The notes: generated by a model not told the origin, from the letters alone. A DNA stretch of 12,156 nucleotides from Faecalibacterium sp. UBA7177 (GCA_002491225.1 DKVN01000166.1:6352-18507); one strand, 5' to 3'. Positions 1 through 6,942 are shown, counted from the stretch's first letter. Program-made: numbers and translations.

Positions 1-1995
1 GGCAAGACCACCCTCTTCAACGCCTACACCGGGGCCAACCTCAAGGTGGCCAACTGGCCGGGGGTGACGGTGGAAAAGGTGGAGGGGGCCATCCGGGAGC
101 ATGACCTCAACATCCGGCTGGTCGATTTGCCCGGCACCTACAGCCTCACCTCCTACACGATGGAGGAGACCGTCTCGCGGCAGTTCATCCTCAGCGACGA
201 GGTGGATGTCATCATCAACGTGGTGGACGCCTCGGCGCTTGAGCGCAGCCTCTACCTCACCTTACAGCTGCTCGAGCTGGGCAAGCCGGTGGTTATGGCC
301 CTGAACATGATGGACATTGTGGAAAAGCGCGGCATGGAGATCGACCTCCACCGCCTGCCCGAGATGCTGGGCATCCCGGTGATCCCGGTCTGCGCCCGCA
401 AGCGCACCGGGCTGAGCGCCCTGCTGCACGCGGCGGCCCACCACCGGGAGGGCGCCCACGACCAGCTGATCCACCAGCACAAGCACACCGGCCAGCACGG
501 GCACGACCATCACAAGGAGTACGCGATGGTCTACTCGGACGAGATCGAGGATATGATCGACAAGCTGATCCCGGCCCTGCGCGAGGCCGACCCCGCCCTC
601 ACCAACCCGCGCTGGCAGGCCATCAAGCTGCTGGAAAAGGACAAGGAGCTCTGCGAGCGCTACCCCATCAGTCTGCCCGGCATCACGGATGTCGACCACG
701 AGGCGCAGATCATCAACGAGAAGTACGGCTTTATCGGGGAGGTCATCGACGAGGTGCTGCTGCACAAGCAGCGGCAGGACCAGCTGACCGATCGGCTGGA
801 CAGTCTGCTCACCCACCGCGTCTGGGGCATCCCGGTGTTTTTGGGCATCATGGCGCTGGTGTTCTTCCTCACCTTTGCGGTGGGGGACTGGATCAAGGGC
901 TGGTTCGAGCAGGGCATCGATTTCGTCTCGCTGGCCGCCGAACAGGGCCTCGCGGCGCTGGGGGTGAGCGAGATGGTGCGCTCGCTGGTGATCGACGGGA
1001 TCATCGGCGGGGTGGGCACCATCGTCACCTTTTTGCCCAACATCTGCATCCTCTTTTTGGCACTGGCCTTTTTGGAGGACAGCGGCTATATGGCCCGGGT
1101 GGCCTATGTGATGGAGGGGGTGATGGGCAGGCTTGGGCTGTCCGGCCGGGCCTTTATCCCGATGCTGCTCGGCTTTGGCTGCACGGTGCCGGCCCTGATG
1201 GCCTCCCGCGCGCTGGAGAGCAAGCGGGACCGCTACAAGGTGATGCTGGTGACCCCCTTTATGAGCTGCAACGCCCGGCTCACCATCTACATCCTCTTTT
1301 CCGAGATGTTCTTTGGGCGGTACGCGATGCTGGCCGCCTACTCGATGTACCTGATCGGCATTCTGGTGGCGATGCTGGTGTCGGTGGTGCTGCACCTGCT
1401 GGACCGCAAGCGGGCGGTGAACTACCTGCTGATCGAGCTGCCCGAATATAAGCTGCCGGACGCCCGCACGGTGGGCATCTATGTGTGGGATAAGGTGAAG
1501 GATTACCTCGGCAAGGCGGGCACCACCATCTTTGTGGCCACCCTGCTGATCTGGGCGCTGCTCAACTTTGGGCCCTCGGGCTACGCCGCCGACATGGCCG
1601 ACGGATTCGGGGCGATCCTCGGGCGGTGGATGGTGCCCTTCTTTGCGCCGATCGGGCTCGGCTTCTGGCAGATCGCGGTGGCCCTGATCGCCGGGATCTC
1701 GGCCAAGGAGGTGGTGGTGTCGAGCTGCGCGGTGCTGTTCGGCATCGGCAACGCCAACTCGGCCGCCGGGATGGCCGCCTTCTCCGAGGTGCTGGGCAGC
1801 ATCGGGTTTGGGCCGCTCAACGCGTTTTGCCTGATGGTCTTCTGCCTTTTGTATGTGCCCTGCGCGGCCACCCTCGCCACCATCCACCGGGAATCCGGCA
1901 GCTGGCGGTGGACCGGCTTTGTCACCGTCTTTCAGGTGGCGGTGGCCTGGCTGGTGACCTTTTTGGTCTACCGGGTCGGGCTGCTGCTGATTTGA
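1..1995 (+). CDS. feoB: Ferrous iron transporter FeoB (5' end missing)
   Basis: FeoB is the inner-membrane ferrous iron transporter with a cytoplasmic G domain. The frame is open from base 1, so the start and the first residues of the P-loop lie outside the window; 664 residues are present. Numbering from base 1, the G1 remainder GKTTLFN is at 1-7, the G2 threonine in NWPGVT at 23, G3 DLPG at 42-45 and G4 NMMD at 102-105. Next come a His-rich stretch (about 147-171) and a helical linker. The membrane part begins near residue 270 and carries the family hallmarks FGCTVPALMASRALESKRDR and PFMSCNARLTIY, then GISAKEVVVSS and a C-terminal VPCAATLATI segment. These are the Gate and FeoB_C domains of the family. 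The next gene starts 45 bases downstream on the same strand. No FeoA is visible; it may lie upstream. No Fur box can be judged because the promoter is outside the window. Confidence 0.97.
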   Translation, partial: GKTTLFNAYTGANLKVANWPGVTVEKVEGAIREHDLNIRLVDLPGTYSLTSYTMEETVSRQFILSDEVDVIINVVDASALERSLYLTLQLLELGKPVVMALNMMDIVEKRGMEIDLHRLPEMLGIPVIPVCARKRTGLSALLHAAAHHREGAHDQLIHQHKHTGQHGHDHHKEYAMVYSDEIEDMIDKLIPALREADPALTNPRWQAIKLLEKDKELCERYPISLPGITDVDHEAQIINEKYGFIGEVIDEVLLHKQRQDQLTDRLDSLLTHRVWGIPVFLGIMALVFFLTFAVGDWIKGWFEQGIDFVSLAAEQGLAALGVSEMVRSLVIDGIIGGVGTIVTFLPNICILFLALAFLEDSGYMARVAYVMEGVMGRLGLSGRAFIPMLLGFGCTVPALMASRALESKRDRYKVMLVTPFMSCNARLTIYILFSEMFFGRYAMLAAYSMYLIGILVAMLVSVVLHLLDRKRAVNYLLIELPEYKLPDARTVGIYVWDKVKDYLGKAGTTIFVATLLIWALLNFGPSGYAADMADGFGAILGRWMVPFFAPIGLGFWQIAVALIAGISAKEVVVSSCAVLFGIGNANSAAGMAAFSEVLGSIGFGPLNAFCLMVFCLLYVPCAATLATIHRESGSWRWTGFVTVFQVAVAWLVTFLVYRVGLLLI

Positions 1996-2027
1996 ATATG
2001 AGCGCGGGCGTTATTCAATACCATGAG

Positions 2028-2033
2028 AGGAGG
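2028..2033 (+). promoter_or_regulatory. Ribosome binding site deciding GTG start
   Basis: AGGAGG lies 7 bases before GTG 2041. It overlaps the alternative ATG 2023 reading, so it supports the GTG start of the Cys-rich protein. Confidence 0.75.
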
Positions 2034-2040
2034 GGCCGCC

Positions 2041-2250
2041 GTGGGGCTTTTCGTTGAAGGGCTGATTCTGGCCGCGCTGGCTTTGTACGCGATTTGGGCG
2101 GCGCGGCGGATTCTGCTGCGCCGCCGCAAGGCAAGGGCCAGGGGCGGCTGTGATTCCTGCGCAGGCTGCGATTCGTGTTCGGGCGGCTCCGGCTGCGCGG
2201 GCGGCGGCAATAGCTGCACAAGCACGCAGGGGCCCGGCTCACCACAATAA
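2041..2250 (+). CDS. FeoB-associated Cys-rich small membrane protein
   Basis: This 69-residue protein has one N-terminal membrane span (about residues 3-22), then an Arg/Lys-rich stop-transfer stretch (ARRILLRRRKARAR), then a Gly/Ser/Cys tail with six cysteines, four of them in a CxxCxxCxxC run. It matches the family known as FeoB-associated Cys-rich membrane protein, encoded directly after feoB in many Bacillota. The role is not established here; metal handling at the cytoplasmic face of FeoB is an inference from the cysteines and from the positive-inside topology. I chose GTG at 2041 because AGGAGG (2028-2033) sits 7 bases upstream. The in-frame ATG at 2023 would place that Shine-Dalgarno sequence inside the coding region. 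It lies 45 bases after feoB and is probably cotranscribed with it. Confidence 0.85.
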   Translation: MGLFVEGLILAALALYAIWAARRILLRRRKARARGGCDSCAGCDSCSGGSGCAGGGNSCTSTQGPGSPQ

Positions 2251-2265
2251 AGCCATAACGCCAAA

Positions 2266-2324
2266 ACACAACAGCACGCGGCCCCCTCTCCCCGCCGTGG
2301 GGAGAGGGGGCCGCGCTGTTGTGT
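2266..2324. terminator. Long hairpin between convergent units
   Basis: The arms 2266-2293 and 2299-2324 pair over 26 bp, with only a two-base bulge (2276-2277) and a five-base loop. It sits between the feoB unit (+) and the convergent membrane-protein unit (-). On the minus strand the stem leads directly into TTTT; on the plus strand only a weak GGTTTT follows. It is probably a bidirectional terminator, stronger for the minus strand. The stem is unusually long for an intrinsic terminator. Confidence 0.75.
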
Positions 2325-2394
2325 ATGGGTTTTCCAATGATCCGGGGTTCACCACAACAGCAAAAGCCCTGGCTGCTGCCGCTCTCGTCTTTGC

Positions 2395-2985
2395 TCAGGA
2401 GGCCACCTCAAAAAAATACCAGTGTTCGCAGATTTTCTCGGTGTAGTAGCGGGTGCCGCCCTCCTCATAGGCCCAGCCGCTGCCGGAGGGGGTCATGGCG
2501 TGGTGGGAGGTGTATGCCTTTTCGGTGGGGGCGTCGGGGGTTGCCCAGTAGCAGCCGGTGCCCCAATCCCAGAAAAACGCGGCCAGCTCGATCGCATCGT
2601 CCTCATAAAGACGATAGTCGATATTGGCCAGCTTCATTTCCTGCAGGCAGCGCCCGAGCTGCTCGCCGGTGGGCAGGGCCGCTTGTTCCCCTGTCGGGTA
2701 ATAAGTTCCGTTTGGCATCAGACCGAAGCGCTCGTATGTGCGCATCTCCTCTGCGTCCACCGAGATCCAGTGCGCGTCGAGGCTTTGCAGCTCCGCCACG
2801 ATCGTTTCCAAATCCTCCCGGTTTTTCAGCACAAGGCCGCAGATCTCCTGCTGCGAGGGCGGGCTCGGCACAAGCTGCCAAAGCAGCAGCAAAAGGCCCA
2901 GACCCGCAAGCACCAACGCCGCCGCTGCAAGCAGCAGGCCGTTTGAGACGGCTTTTAGGATGGGCCGGTTCGGGGGGTTCTTCAT
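2395..2985 (-). CDS. Hypothetical membrane-anchored protein, 196 aa
   Basis: I do not recognise this family. A basic N-terminus is followed by one long hydrophobic segment (about residues 16-39), then a hydrophilic domain of about 155 residues that is probably outside the cytoplasm. The domain is rich in aromatic residues and carries cysteines at 49, 113, 145 and 186, which could form two disulfides. A lipoprotein is unlikely because no cysteine follows the span directly. ATG 2985 is supported by GTGAGG about 8 bases upstream and by a 4-base ATGA overlap with the upstream 49-codon gene. Its base composition looks lower in GC than its neighbours (33 of 60 bases in 2701-2760), which could reflect transfer or weak selection. 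It ends just before the hairpin at 2266-2324. Confidence 0.8.
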   Translation of the reverse strand: MKNPPNRPILKAVSNGLLLAAAALVLAGLGLLLLLWQLVPSPPSQQEICGLVLKNREDLETIVAELQSLDAHWISVDAEEMRTYERFGLMPNGTYYPTGEQAALPTGEQLGRCLQEMKLANIDYRLYEDDAIELAAFFWDWGTGCYWATPDAPTEKAYTSHHAMTPSGSGWAYEEGGTRYYTEKICEHWYFFEVAS

Positions 2986-3131
2986 GGCTTTGCCTCACTT
3001 TGCTTCCGGCTTTTTTGTTCGGTTTGCCTGTAAAAGAGGAGCATACCAATGGCCATCACGGCAAACGGCCAGCAGCAGCCCAAACGATGGACGAGCAGGA
3101 GCGAGAGCGAAAACGCCGCTTTTGGTTTCAT
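2982..3131 (-). CDS. Small hypothetical membrane protein, 49 aa
   Basis: This small gene has hydrophobic residues at about 7-34 and a basic tail (RQTEQKSRKQSEAKP), which suggests one or two membrane spans with a cytoplasmic C-terminus. Two adjacent cysteines and a tryptophan (GCCWPF) sit in the middle. The stop overlaps the ATG of the 196-residue membrane protein as ATGA, which implies translational coupling. The Shine-Dalgarno sequence is weak (AGGA, 10 bases upstream). The frame stays open upstream to 3437, but that part is the antisense of the metallophosphoesterase and looks non-coding. I do not recognise the family. The evidence is the coupling, the membrane-like composition and the intergenic position. 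Confidence 0.5.
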   Translation of the reverse strand: MKPKAAFSLSLLLVHRLGCCWPFAVMAIGMLLFYRQTEQKSRKQSEAKP

Positions 3132-3192
3132 GGGGGTCACATCCTGTTCTTTTCTCTGCGGCTGCGCGGGCGGGGGCGAACGCGGGGTGGGG

Positions 3193-3912
3193 TTACGGCG
3201 TGTCGGCGGCCTGCGGCGCGGCGGTGGCCGCCGGGAGGCGCAGGGGGCAGAAGTTAAGGGCGTCGGCCGAGATGAGGCGGTACTCGATGCCGTCCACGAG
3301 GCCCTGCCGGGCGGTGCGGATGGCCGCGCCGTGCAGGTGGCCGTAGTAGCAGCGGCGCACCCCATACTCATGCAGCAGGGCCACCATGCCCTCGGCCGTG
3401 CCGCCGGGAGCCACCGGGGGGTAGTGCAGGAAGGCAAGCTTCTCGCAGCCCGGCGCGGCGGCGGCGAGGCTCGCCTTCAGACGGCCCTGCTCCCGCGCGC
3501 GGACCTTTTCGTCCTGCGGGTCGGCGGCGTCGATCATCCAGCCGCGGGTGCCGCAGAGGGCGACCCCCTCGACCTCGTAGGCGTTGTTGTGCAGGATGGC
3601 GAGGCTGTCAAAACCCTGCGCTGTGAAAAAGGCCCGCATCCTGGCGGCGCTGTTCCACCAGTAATCGTGGTTGCCCTTGACGAGCAGCTTTTTGCCCGGC
3701 AGGCTTTGCAAAAAGGCAAAGTCGGCCGCGGTGTCCTCCAGCTTCATCGCCCAACTGGTGTCCCCCGCCAGCACCACCGTGTCCTCGGGGGTGATCTGGG
3801 CCCGCCAGCTGGCCTCGAGCCGCTCTACATAGCCCTGCCAGCCGCGGAAAACGTCCATCGGTTTGTCCGCCCCGAGCGAGAGGTGCAGATCGCCGATCAC
3901 AAAAATTGCCAT
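3193..3912 (-). CDS. Metallophosphoesterase (calcineurin-like)
   Basis: This 239-residue cytoplasmic protein has the full metal-binding pattern of calcineurin-like phosphoesterases: GDLHL (D8, H10), GDTSW (D51), GNHDYWW (N81, H82), LHYPP (H163) and YGHLHG (H192, H194). These residues hold a two-metal centre that hydrolyses phosphomono- or phosphodiesters; the substrate cannot be read from the sequence. Close relatives in Bacillota are annotated only as metallophosphoesterase. I chose ATG 3912 because AAAGGA lies about 7 bases upstream and GDLH then falls at the usual N-terminal distance. The alternative ATG 3927 overlaps that Shine-Dalgarno sequence. Sixty-one bases separate its stop from the 49-codon gene, so the three minus-strand genes may form one unit. 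The C-terminal end is a short Ala/Pro-rich tail. Confidence 0.92.
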   Translation of the reverse strand: MAIFVIGDLHLSLGADKPMDVFRGWQGYVERLEASWRAQITPEDTVVLAGDTSWAMKLEDTAADFAFLQSLPGKKLLVKGNHDYWWNSAARMRAFFTAQGFDSLAILHNNAYEVEGVALCGTRGWMIDAADPQDEKVRAREQGRLKASLAAAAPGCEKLAFLHYPPVAPGGTAEGMVALLHEYGVRRCYYGHLHGAAIRTARQGLVDGIEYRLISADALNFCPLRLPAATAAPQAADTP

Positions 3913-3964
3913 GGATTTTCCTTTCACCCGCCGGGATACCCTGCCGCCCGGCGGTTATACTAAC

Positions 3965-4197
3965 TACTGCCTGCTGAGAGCAGGCCAAAATACGCGACCA
4001 AATACGACCAGACAGGGAGGCATTACCGATGGAACATCAGGATCCCATCCTCAACGGCATCCACTGCGACGTGACCCACTGCGTGCACAACAACGGCGAC
4101 TGCTGCTGCACCGCGGGGCAGATCAACGTGACCAACCGCTCGCTGCACCCCGAGGAGACCATGTGCGAGACCTTCTCGGAGGTTTAAGCAGGCAGTA
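3965..4197. repeat. 11-bp inverted repeat around the DUF1540 gene
   Basis: TACTGCCTGCT at 3965-3975 is the exact reverse complement of AGCAGGCAGTA at 4187-4197. The right copy starts on the last base of the DUF1540 stop codon; the left copy is 53 bases before its start. A shorter inverted copy, AGCAGG (3979-3984), follows the left arm and gives a local hairpin, CCTGCT-GAG-AGCAGG (3970-3984). No target-site duplication or transposase is visible. Confidence 0.6.
4029..4187 (+). CDS. DUF1540 domain-containing protein, 52 aa
   Basis: This 52-residue protein shows the DUF1540 pattern: GIHCDVTHCVHN, then a CCC cluster, then a beta-like stretch AGQINVTN, and a late MCETF. Its six cysteines (13, 18, 25, 26, 27, 46) and several histidines suggest a small metal-binding or disulfide-bonded fold. 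The biological role of DUF1540 is unknown; these proteins are common in Bacillota and often very short. GGGAGG (4015-4020) lies 8 bases before the ATG. The gene is monocistronic: it diverges from the metallophosphoesterase and converges on thrC, with a terminator on its 3' side. Two near-identical units, AAATACG(C)GACC at 3988-3999 and 4000-4009, lie in its leader. Confidence 0.88.
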   Translation: MEHQDPILNGIHCDVTHCVHNNGDCCCTAGQINVTNRSLHPEETMCETFSEV

Positions 4198-4203
4198 AAC
4201 GCG

Positions 4204-4265
4204 AAAAAGCCCGGCGGCGGCGCACAGGGGGCAGCGACCCCCTTGGCTCCGCCCCGGGCCTTTTT
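4204..4265. terminator. Bidirectional terminator between DUF1540 gene and thrC
   Basis: An outer stem pairs AAAAAGCCCGG (from 4204) with CCGGGCCTTTTT (to 4265), with one bulge. An inner stem pairs AGGGGG (4226-4231) with CCCCCT (4238-4243). TTTTT follows on both strands, so it can end the DUF1540 transcript (+) and the thrC transcript (-). Confidence 0.8.
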
Positions 4266-4297
4266 GGTTTGTGTGTTCGTGTGCGGCGCAGGCGGGT

Positions 4298-5752
4298 TCA
4301 GCCCTGCGCCAGCGTGACGCCGGAAATTTCGCCCGGCTCGATGACCTGGGTAAAGCGCACCGGCTTTTGTTTGAGGCCCGCCAGCGCGGCCGGGGCCTCG
4401 GCCCCGGTGAGCTGCTGCAGGGCCTGCATGGCGGCGAAATCGTCCGCCGGGGCCTCCTTGCCCAGCGCGGTGAGCACCGCCCGCGGGAACTTGAAGGGGC
4501 TTGCGGTCGACAAGACCACCATCGGCGCTTTCCCCCGCTGCTCCCGCGCCGCCTTGAAGGCGACGGCGGTGTGGGTGTCGCAGAGGTAGCCGTCCTGCTC
4601 GTAGCGGCGGCGCAGCTCGGCCGCGGCCTCGGCGTCGGTGGCGCATCCGGCGGCAAAATCCGCTTGCAGTTTCGCCTTGACCTCCTCGCTGACCGTGTAG
4701 GCCCCGGTGCCGGCAAGCTGCTCCATCCAGCCGCGCACCGCCGCGTCGCTGCCCGAGAGGTGCCAGAGCAGCCGCTCTAAGTTGGAGGAGACGAGGATGT
4801 CCATCGAGGGGGACTCGGTTTTGTAAAACTCCCGGCGGGCATCGTAACGGCCGGTGGCGAAGAAATCGGTGAGCACCTTATTTTGATTGGAGGCGCAGAC
4901 CAGCCGCCCCACCGGCAGGCCCATCTGCCTGGCGTACCACCCGGCGAGGATGTCCCCGAAGTTGCCGGTGGGCACGCAGAAATCCACCGGCTGGCCGGGC
5001 TGCACCGCCCCCTGCTTTGCCAGCTGGGCGTAGGCGCAGAAGTAATAGACGATCTGGGGGGCGAGGCGGCCGAAGTTGATCGAGTTGGCGCTGGAGAGGC
5101 GCACCCCGCGCGCGGCCAAATCCGCGGCGAGCCGCGGGTCGGTAAAGGCGCGCTTGACCCCGGTTTGGGCGTCGTCGAAGTTGCCGCGCACCGCAAAGAC
5201 CGCGAGGTTGTTCCCCTCCTGGGTGGCCATCTGCAGCCGCTGGATCTCGCTGGTGCCGCCGGTGGGGTAAAAGACCGCCACCCGCACCCCCTCGAGGTCC
5301 TGATACCCGGCCAGCGCCGCCTTGCCGGTATCGCCCGAGGTGGCCACCAGCACGAGGGTGGTCTCGGTGCGGTGCAGGAGTTGCTTGGCCTCGACCAGCA
5401 GCCGGGGCATCAATTGGAGCGCGTAATCCTTGAAGGCGCAGGTGGGGCCGTGCCAGAGCTCGAGCGAGTAGACCCCCTCGGACACCGGCGCCAGCCGCCC
5501 GGCCCTGCCGCCAAAGGCGCTGCCGTAGACCGCGTCGGCGGCCGCGCGCAAAAAGGCGGGGTCGTAATCGGTGAGGTACTGGCTTAGCACCACCGCGGCG
5601 AGGGCCGGGTAGTCCAGCCCGAGCAGCGGGGCGAGCTCCACCCTGGGGAAGCTCACCGGCACGAACAGCCCGCCCTCGTCCGACAGGCCCTGCGCGATGG
5701 CCAGCGCCGCGCTGACCCTGCGGGAGGCATCCCGCGTGCTTGTATACTCCAT
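4298..5752 (-). CDS. thrC: Threonine synthase
   Basis: Threonine synthase is a PLP enzyme that converts O-phospho-L-homoserine and water to L-threonine and phosphate. The 484-residue length fits the longer ThrC class. Visible motifs are HGPTCAFKDYALQLM with the PLP lysine at K108, ATSGDTGKAAL, FYPTGGTSEIQRLQM, SINFGRLAPQIVYY, the phosphate-binding PTGNFGDILAGWYA, SNQNKVLTDFF, SPSMDILVSSNLERLLW and the late LSTASPFKFP. I chose ATG 5752 because MEYTSTRD is a typical ThrC N-terminus; the frame extends to 5923 but that part lies over yraN. The Shine-Dalgarno sequence is modest (GAGGGG, about 11 bases upstream). It follows yraN after 97 bases and may have its own promoter there. No hom or thrB is seen in the window, and no T-box motif was found in the leader. 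Confidence 0.96.
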   Translation of the reverse strand: MEYTSTRDASRRVSAALAIAQGLSDEGGLFVPVSFPRVELAPLLGLDYPALAAVVLSQYLTDYDPAFLRAAADAVYGSAFGGRAGRLAPVSEGVYSLELWHGPTCAFKDYALQLMPRLLVEAKQLLHRTETTLVLVATSGDTGKAALAGYQDLEGVRVAVFYPTGGTSEIQRLQMATQEGNNLAVFAVRGNFDDAQTGVKRAFTDPRLAADLAARGVRLSSANSINFGRLAPQIVYYFCAYAQLAKQGAVQPGQPVDFCVPTGNFGDILAGWYARQMGLPVGRLVCASNQNKVLTDFFATGRYDARREFYKTESPSMDILVSSNLERLLWHLSGSDAAVRGWMEQLAGTGAYTVSEEVKAKLQADFAAGCATDAEAAAELRRRYEQDGYLCDTHTAVAFKAAREQRGKAPMVVLSTASPFKFPRAVLTALGKEAPADDFAAMQALQQLTGAEAPAALAGLKQKPVRFTQVIEPGEISGVTLAQG

Positions 5753-5799
5753 CTCTCGCTCATCCCCTCTTTGGGGCCTGACGGCCCGTGTCCCGATCG

Positions 5800-5825
5800 G
5801 CCCGGCGGCTTTCGCCGGGCTTTTT
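5800..5825 (+). terminator. Terminator-like hairpin pointing away from thrC
   Basis: GCCCGGCG (5800-5807) and CGCCGGGC (5813-5820) form a perfect 8-bp stem with a five-base loop, followed on the plus strand by TTTTT (5821-5825). All neighbouring genes are on the minus strand, so it can only stop plus-strand (antisense) transcripts. On the minus strand the same hairpin would sit near the 5' end of the thrC message without a U tract. Confidence 0.6.
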
Positions 5826-5830
5826 CCTTT

Positions 5831-5860
5831 TATATATGGCGTCCCGCGCCTACCCCTCAA
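5831..5860 (-). promoter_or_regulatory. Possible thrC promoter
   Basis: On the minus strand TTGAGG (5855-5860) and TATATA (5831-5836) are spaced 18 bases apart, over the end of yraN. The match is moderate; thrC could instead be read only from the upstream operon. Confidence 0.35.
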
Positions 5861-6227
5861 AGGCGGCCCGGATGCAGTGCACCGCGAAGCCCCCCGCGGG
5901 GGCCGGGGTGACCTCGACCACATCGAACCGCACCGGCAGCTCCCGGTAGGGCGAGGTTTGCAGGTACTGCCGCGCCGCCGCCAACAGCCGCCGCTGCTTG
6001 GCCGGGCCGACCGCCGCGCCGGGGCTGCCCCAGCCGGTGTCGTACCCGGCCCGCGCCTTGACCTCGGCGATCACGAGGGTGCCGCCCTCGAGCAGCACCA
6101 GATCCAGCTCGCCCAGCCGGGTGCGGTAGTTGTGGGCCAGCAGCCGGCAGCCCCGCTGCTGGTAGTAGCGGGCGGCCGCCGCCTCGGCCCGGCGGCCAAA
6201 GGCCGCGGCCCTGCTGCGCTCAGCCAT
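5850..6227 (-). CDS. yraN: YraN family protein (UPF0102)
   Basis: This 125-residue protein has the UPF0102 layout: an N-terminal helix with GRRAEAAAARYYQQRG, LGELDLVL (E40, D42) and IAEVKARA (E55, K57). The E-x-D and E-x-K arrangement resembles the PD-(D/E)XK nuclease / Holliday junction resolvase-like fold to which the family is assigned; its role is not settled. A late FDVVEV strand is also typical. It overlaps the 3' end of rnhB by 8 bases and has no clear Shine-Dalgarno sequence, so translation is probably coupled. RnhB-YraN is a common pairing in Bacillota. Confidence 0.93.
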   Translation of the reverse strand: MAERSRAAAFGRRAEAAAARYYQQRGCRLLAHNYRTRLGELDLVLLEGGTLVIAEVKARAGYDTGWGSPGAAVGPAKQRRLLAAARQYLQTSPYRELPVRFDVVEVTPAPAGGFAVHCIRAAFEG

Positions 6228-6942
6228 CTGTGCCGGGGTGGCCGGAGCTGGCTGCGGAGGCGGCTTTGGGGGCGGCTGCGGGTTTGATTTCGGTCCTAAT
6301 TTCGGCCCCGCTCCTGCTACCGGCCTCGGCCTGTTGGGCCAGCCACTTTTTCAAAAAGCTGCGCCGGTAAAAGGGCGCTATACCGTATTTTTTTAGCATC
6401 TCGTAGTGCAGCGCGGTGCCGTAGCCCTTGTGCCTGGCCAGCTGGTACTGGGGGTACTGGGCATCCAGTTCGCGCATATACCGGTCCCGCGTGACCTTGG
6501 CGAGGATCGAGGCCGCCGCGATGCTGGCCGAGGTCGCGTCCCCCTTGATGAGGCTCTCGCAGGGCAGACCGAGCTGTTCGGGGCAGCGGTTGCCGTCGAT
6601 GAGGGCGAACGCGGGCCGCGGCCGCAGCCCGGCCACTGCCTGGCGCATCCCCTCCATCGTGGCCTGCAGGATGTTGATCTCGTCGATGACCTCCGGGCCG
6701 ATGAGCACCGCGTGCCAGGCAATCGCCCGGCGGGCGATCTCCCCGTACAGGGCCTCGCGCTTCGATTCGCTGAGCTTTTTGGAATCGTTGACCCCCTCGA
6801 TGGGGTCGGCCGGGTCAAGGATGACGGCGGCGCAGCAGACCGGGCCGCACAGCGGGCCCCGCCCGGCCTCGTCCACCCCGCAGAAGGCCCCGTGGGCCGC
6901 CCGCAGGCCGGCGTCGTAGGCGTACAGCGCGTCGCTTGTCAT
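6220..6942 (-). CDS. rnhB: Ribonuclease HII
   Basis: RNase HII cleaves RNA in RNA/DNA hybrids and at single ribonucleotides embedded in DNA. The 240-residue protein has CGVDEAGRGPLCGPV (D24, E25), LIDGN (D116), KGDATSASIAAASILAKVTRDR (D135), and RHKGYGT; the DEDD metal-binding set is complete. ATG 6942 is set by AAAGGAGG 7 bases upstream and by its ATGA overlap with the rbgA stop; the frame runs much further upstream but over rbgA. The last 40 or so residues form an Ala-, Pro- and Lys-rich tail beyond the conserved core, with no recognisable domain. Confidence 0.96.
   Translation of the reverse strand: MTSDALYAYDAGLRAAHGAFCGVDEAGRGPLCGPVCCAAVILDPADPIEGVNDSKKLSESKREALYGEIARRAIAWHAVLIGPEVIDEINILQATMEGMRQAVAGLRPRPAFALIDGNRCPEQLGLPCESLIKGDATSASIAAASILAKVTRDRYMRELDAQYPQYQLARHKGYGTALHYEMLKKYGIAPFYRRSFLKKWLAQQAEAGSRSGAEIRTEIKPAAAPKAASAASSGHPGTDG

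Noticed and set aside
262..1887. 541-codon open frame on the minus strand
   Set aside because: It is antisense to feoB, is low in complexity (His, Gln, Arg, Gly rich) and resembles no family. High GC opens such frames.
2319..3257. 312-codon plus-strand frame
   Set aside because: Arg/Pro/Ser-rich antisense of the membrane cassette; no domain and no ribosome binding site.
3965..4197. Insertion sequence or MITE around the DUF1540 gene
   Set aside because: Only 11-bp inverted arms are seen, with no target duplication and no transposase; kept only as a repeat and as a finding.
5753..5849. T-box riboswitch for threonine before thrC
   Set aside because: The leader is under 100 bases and no T-box consensus (AGGGTGGNACCGCG) or antiterminator was found.
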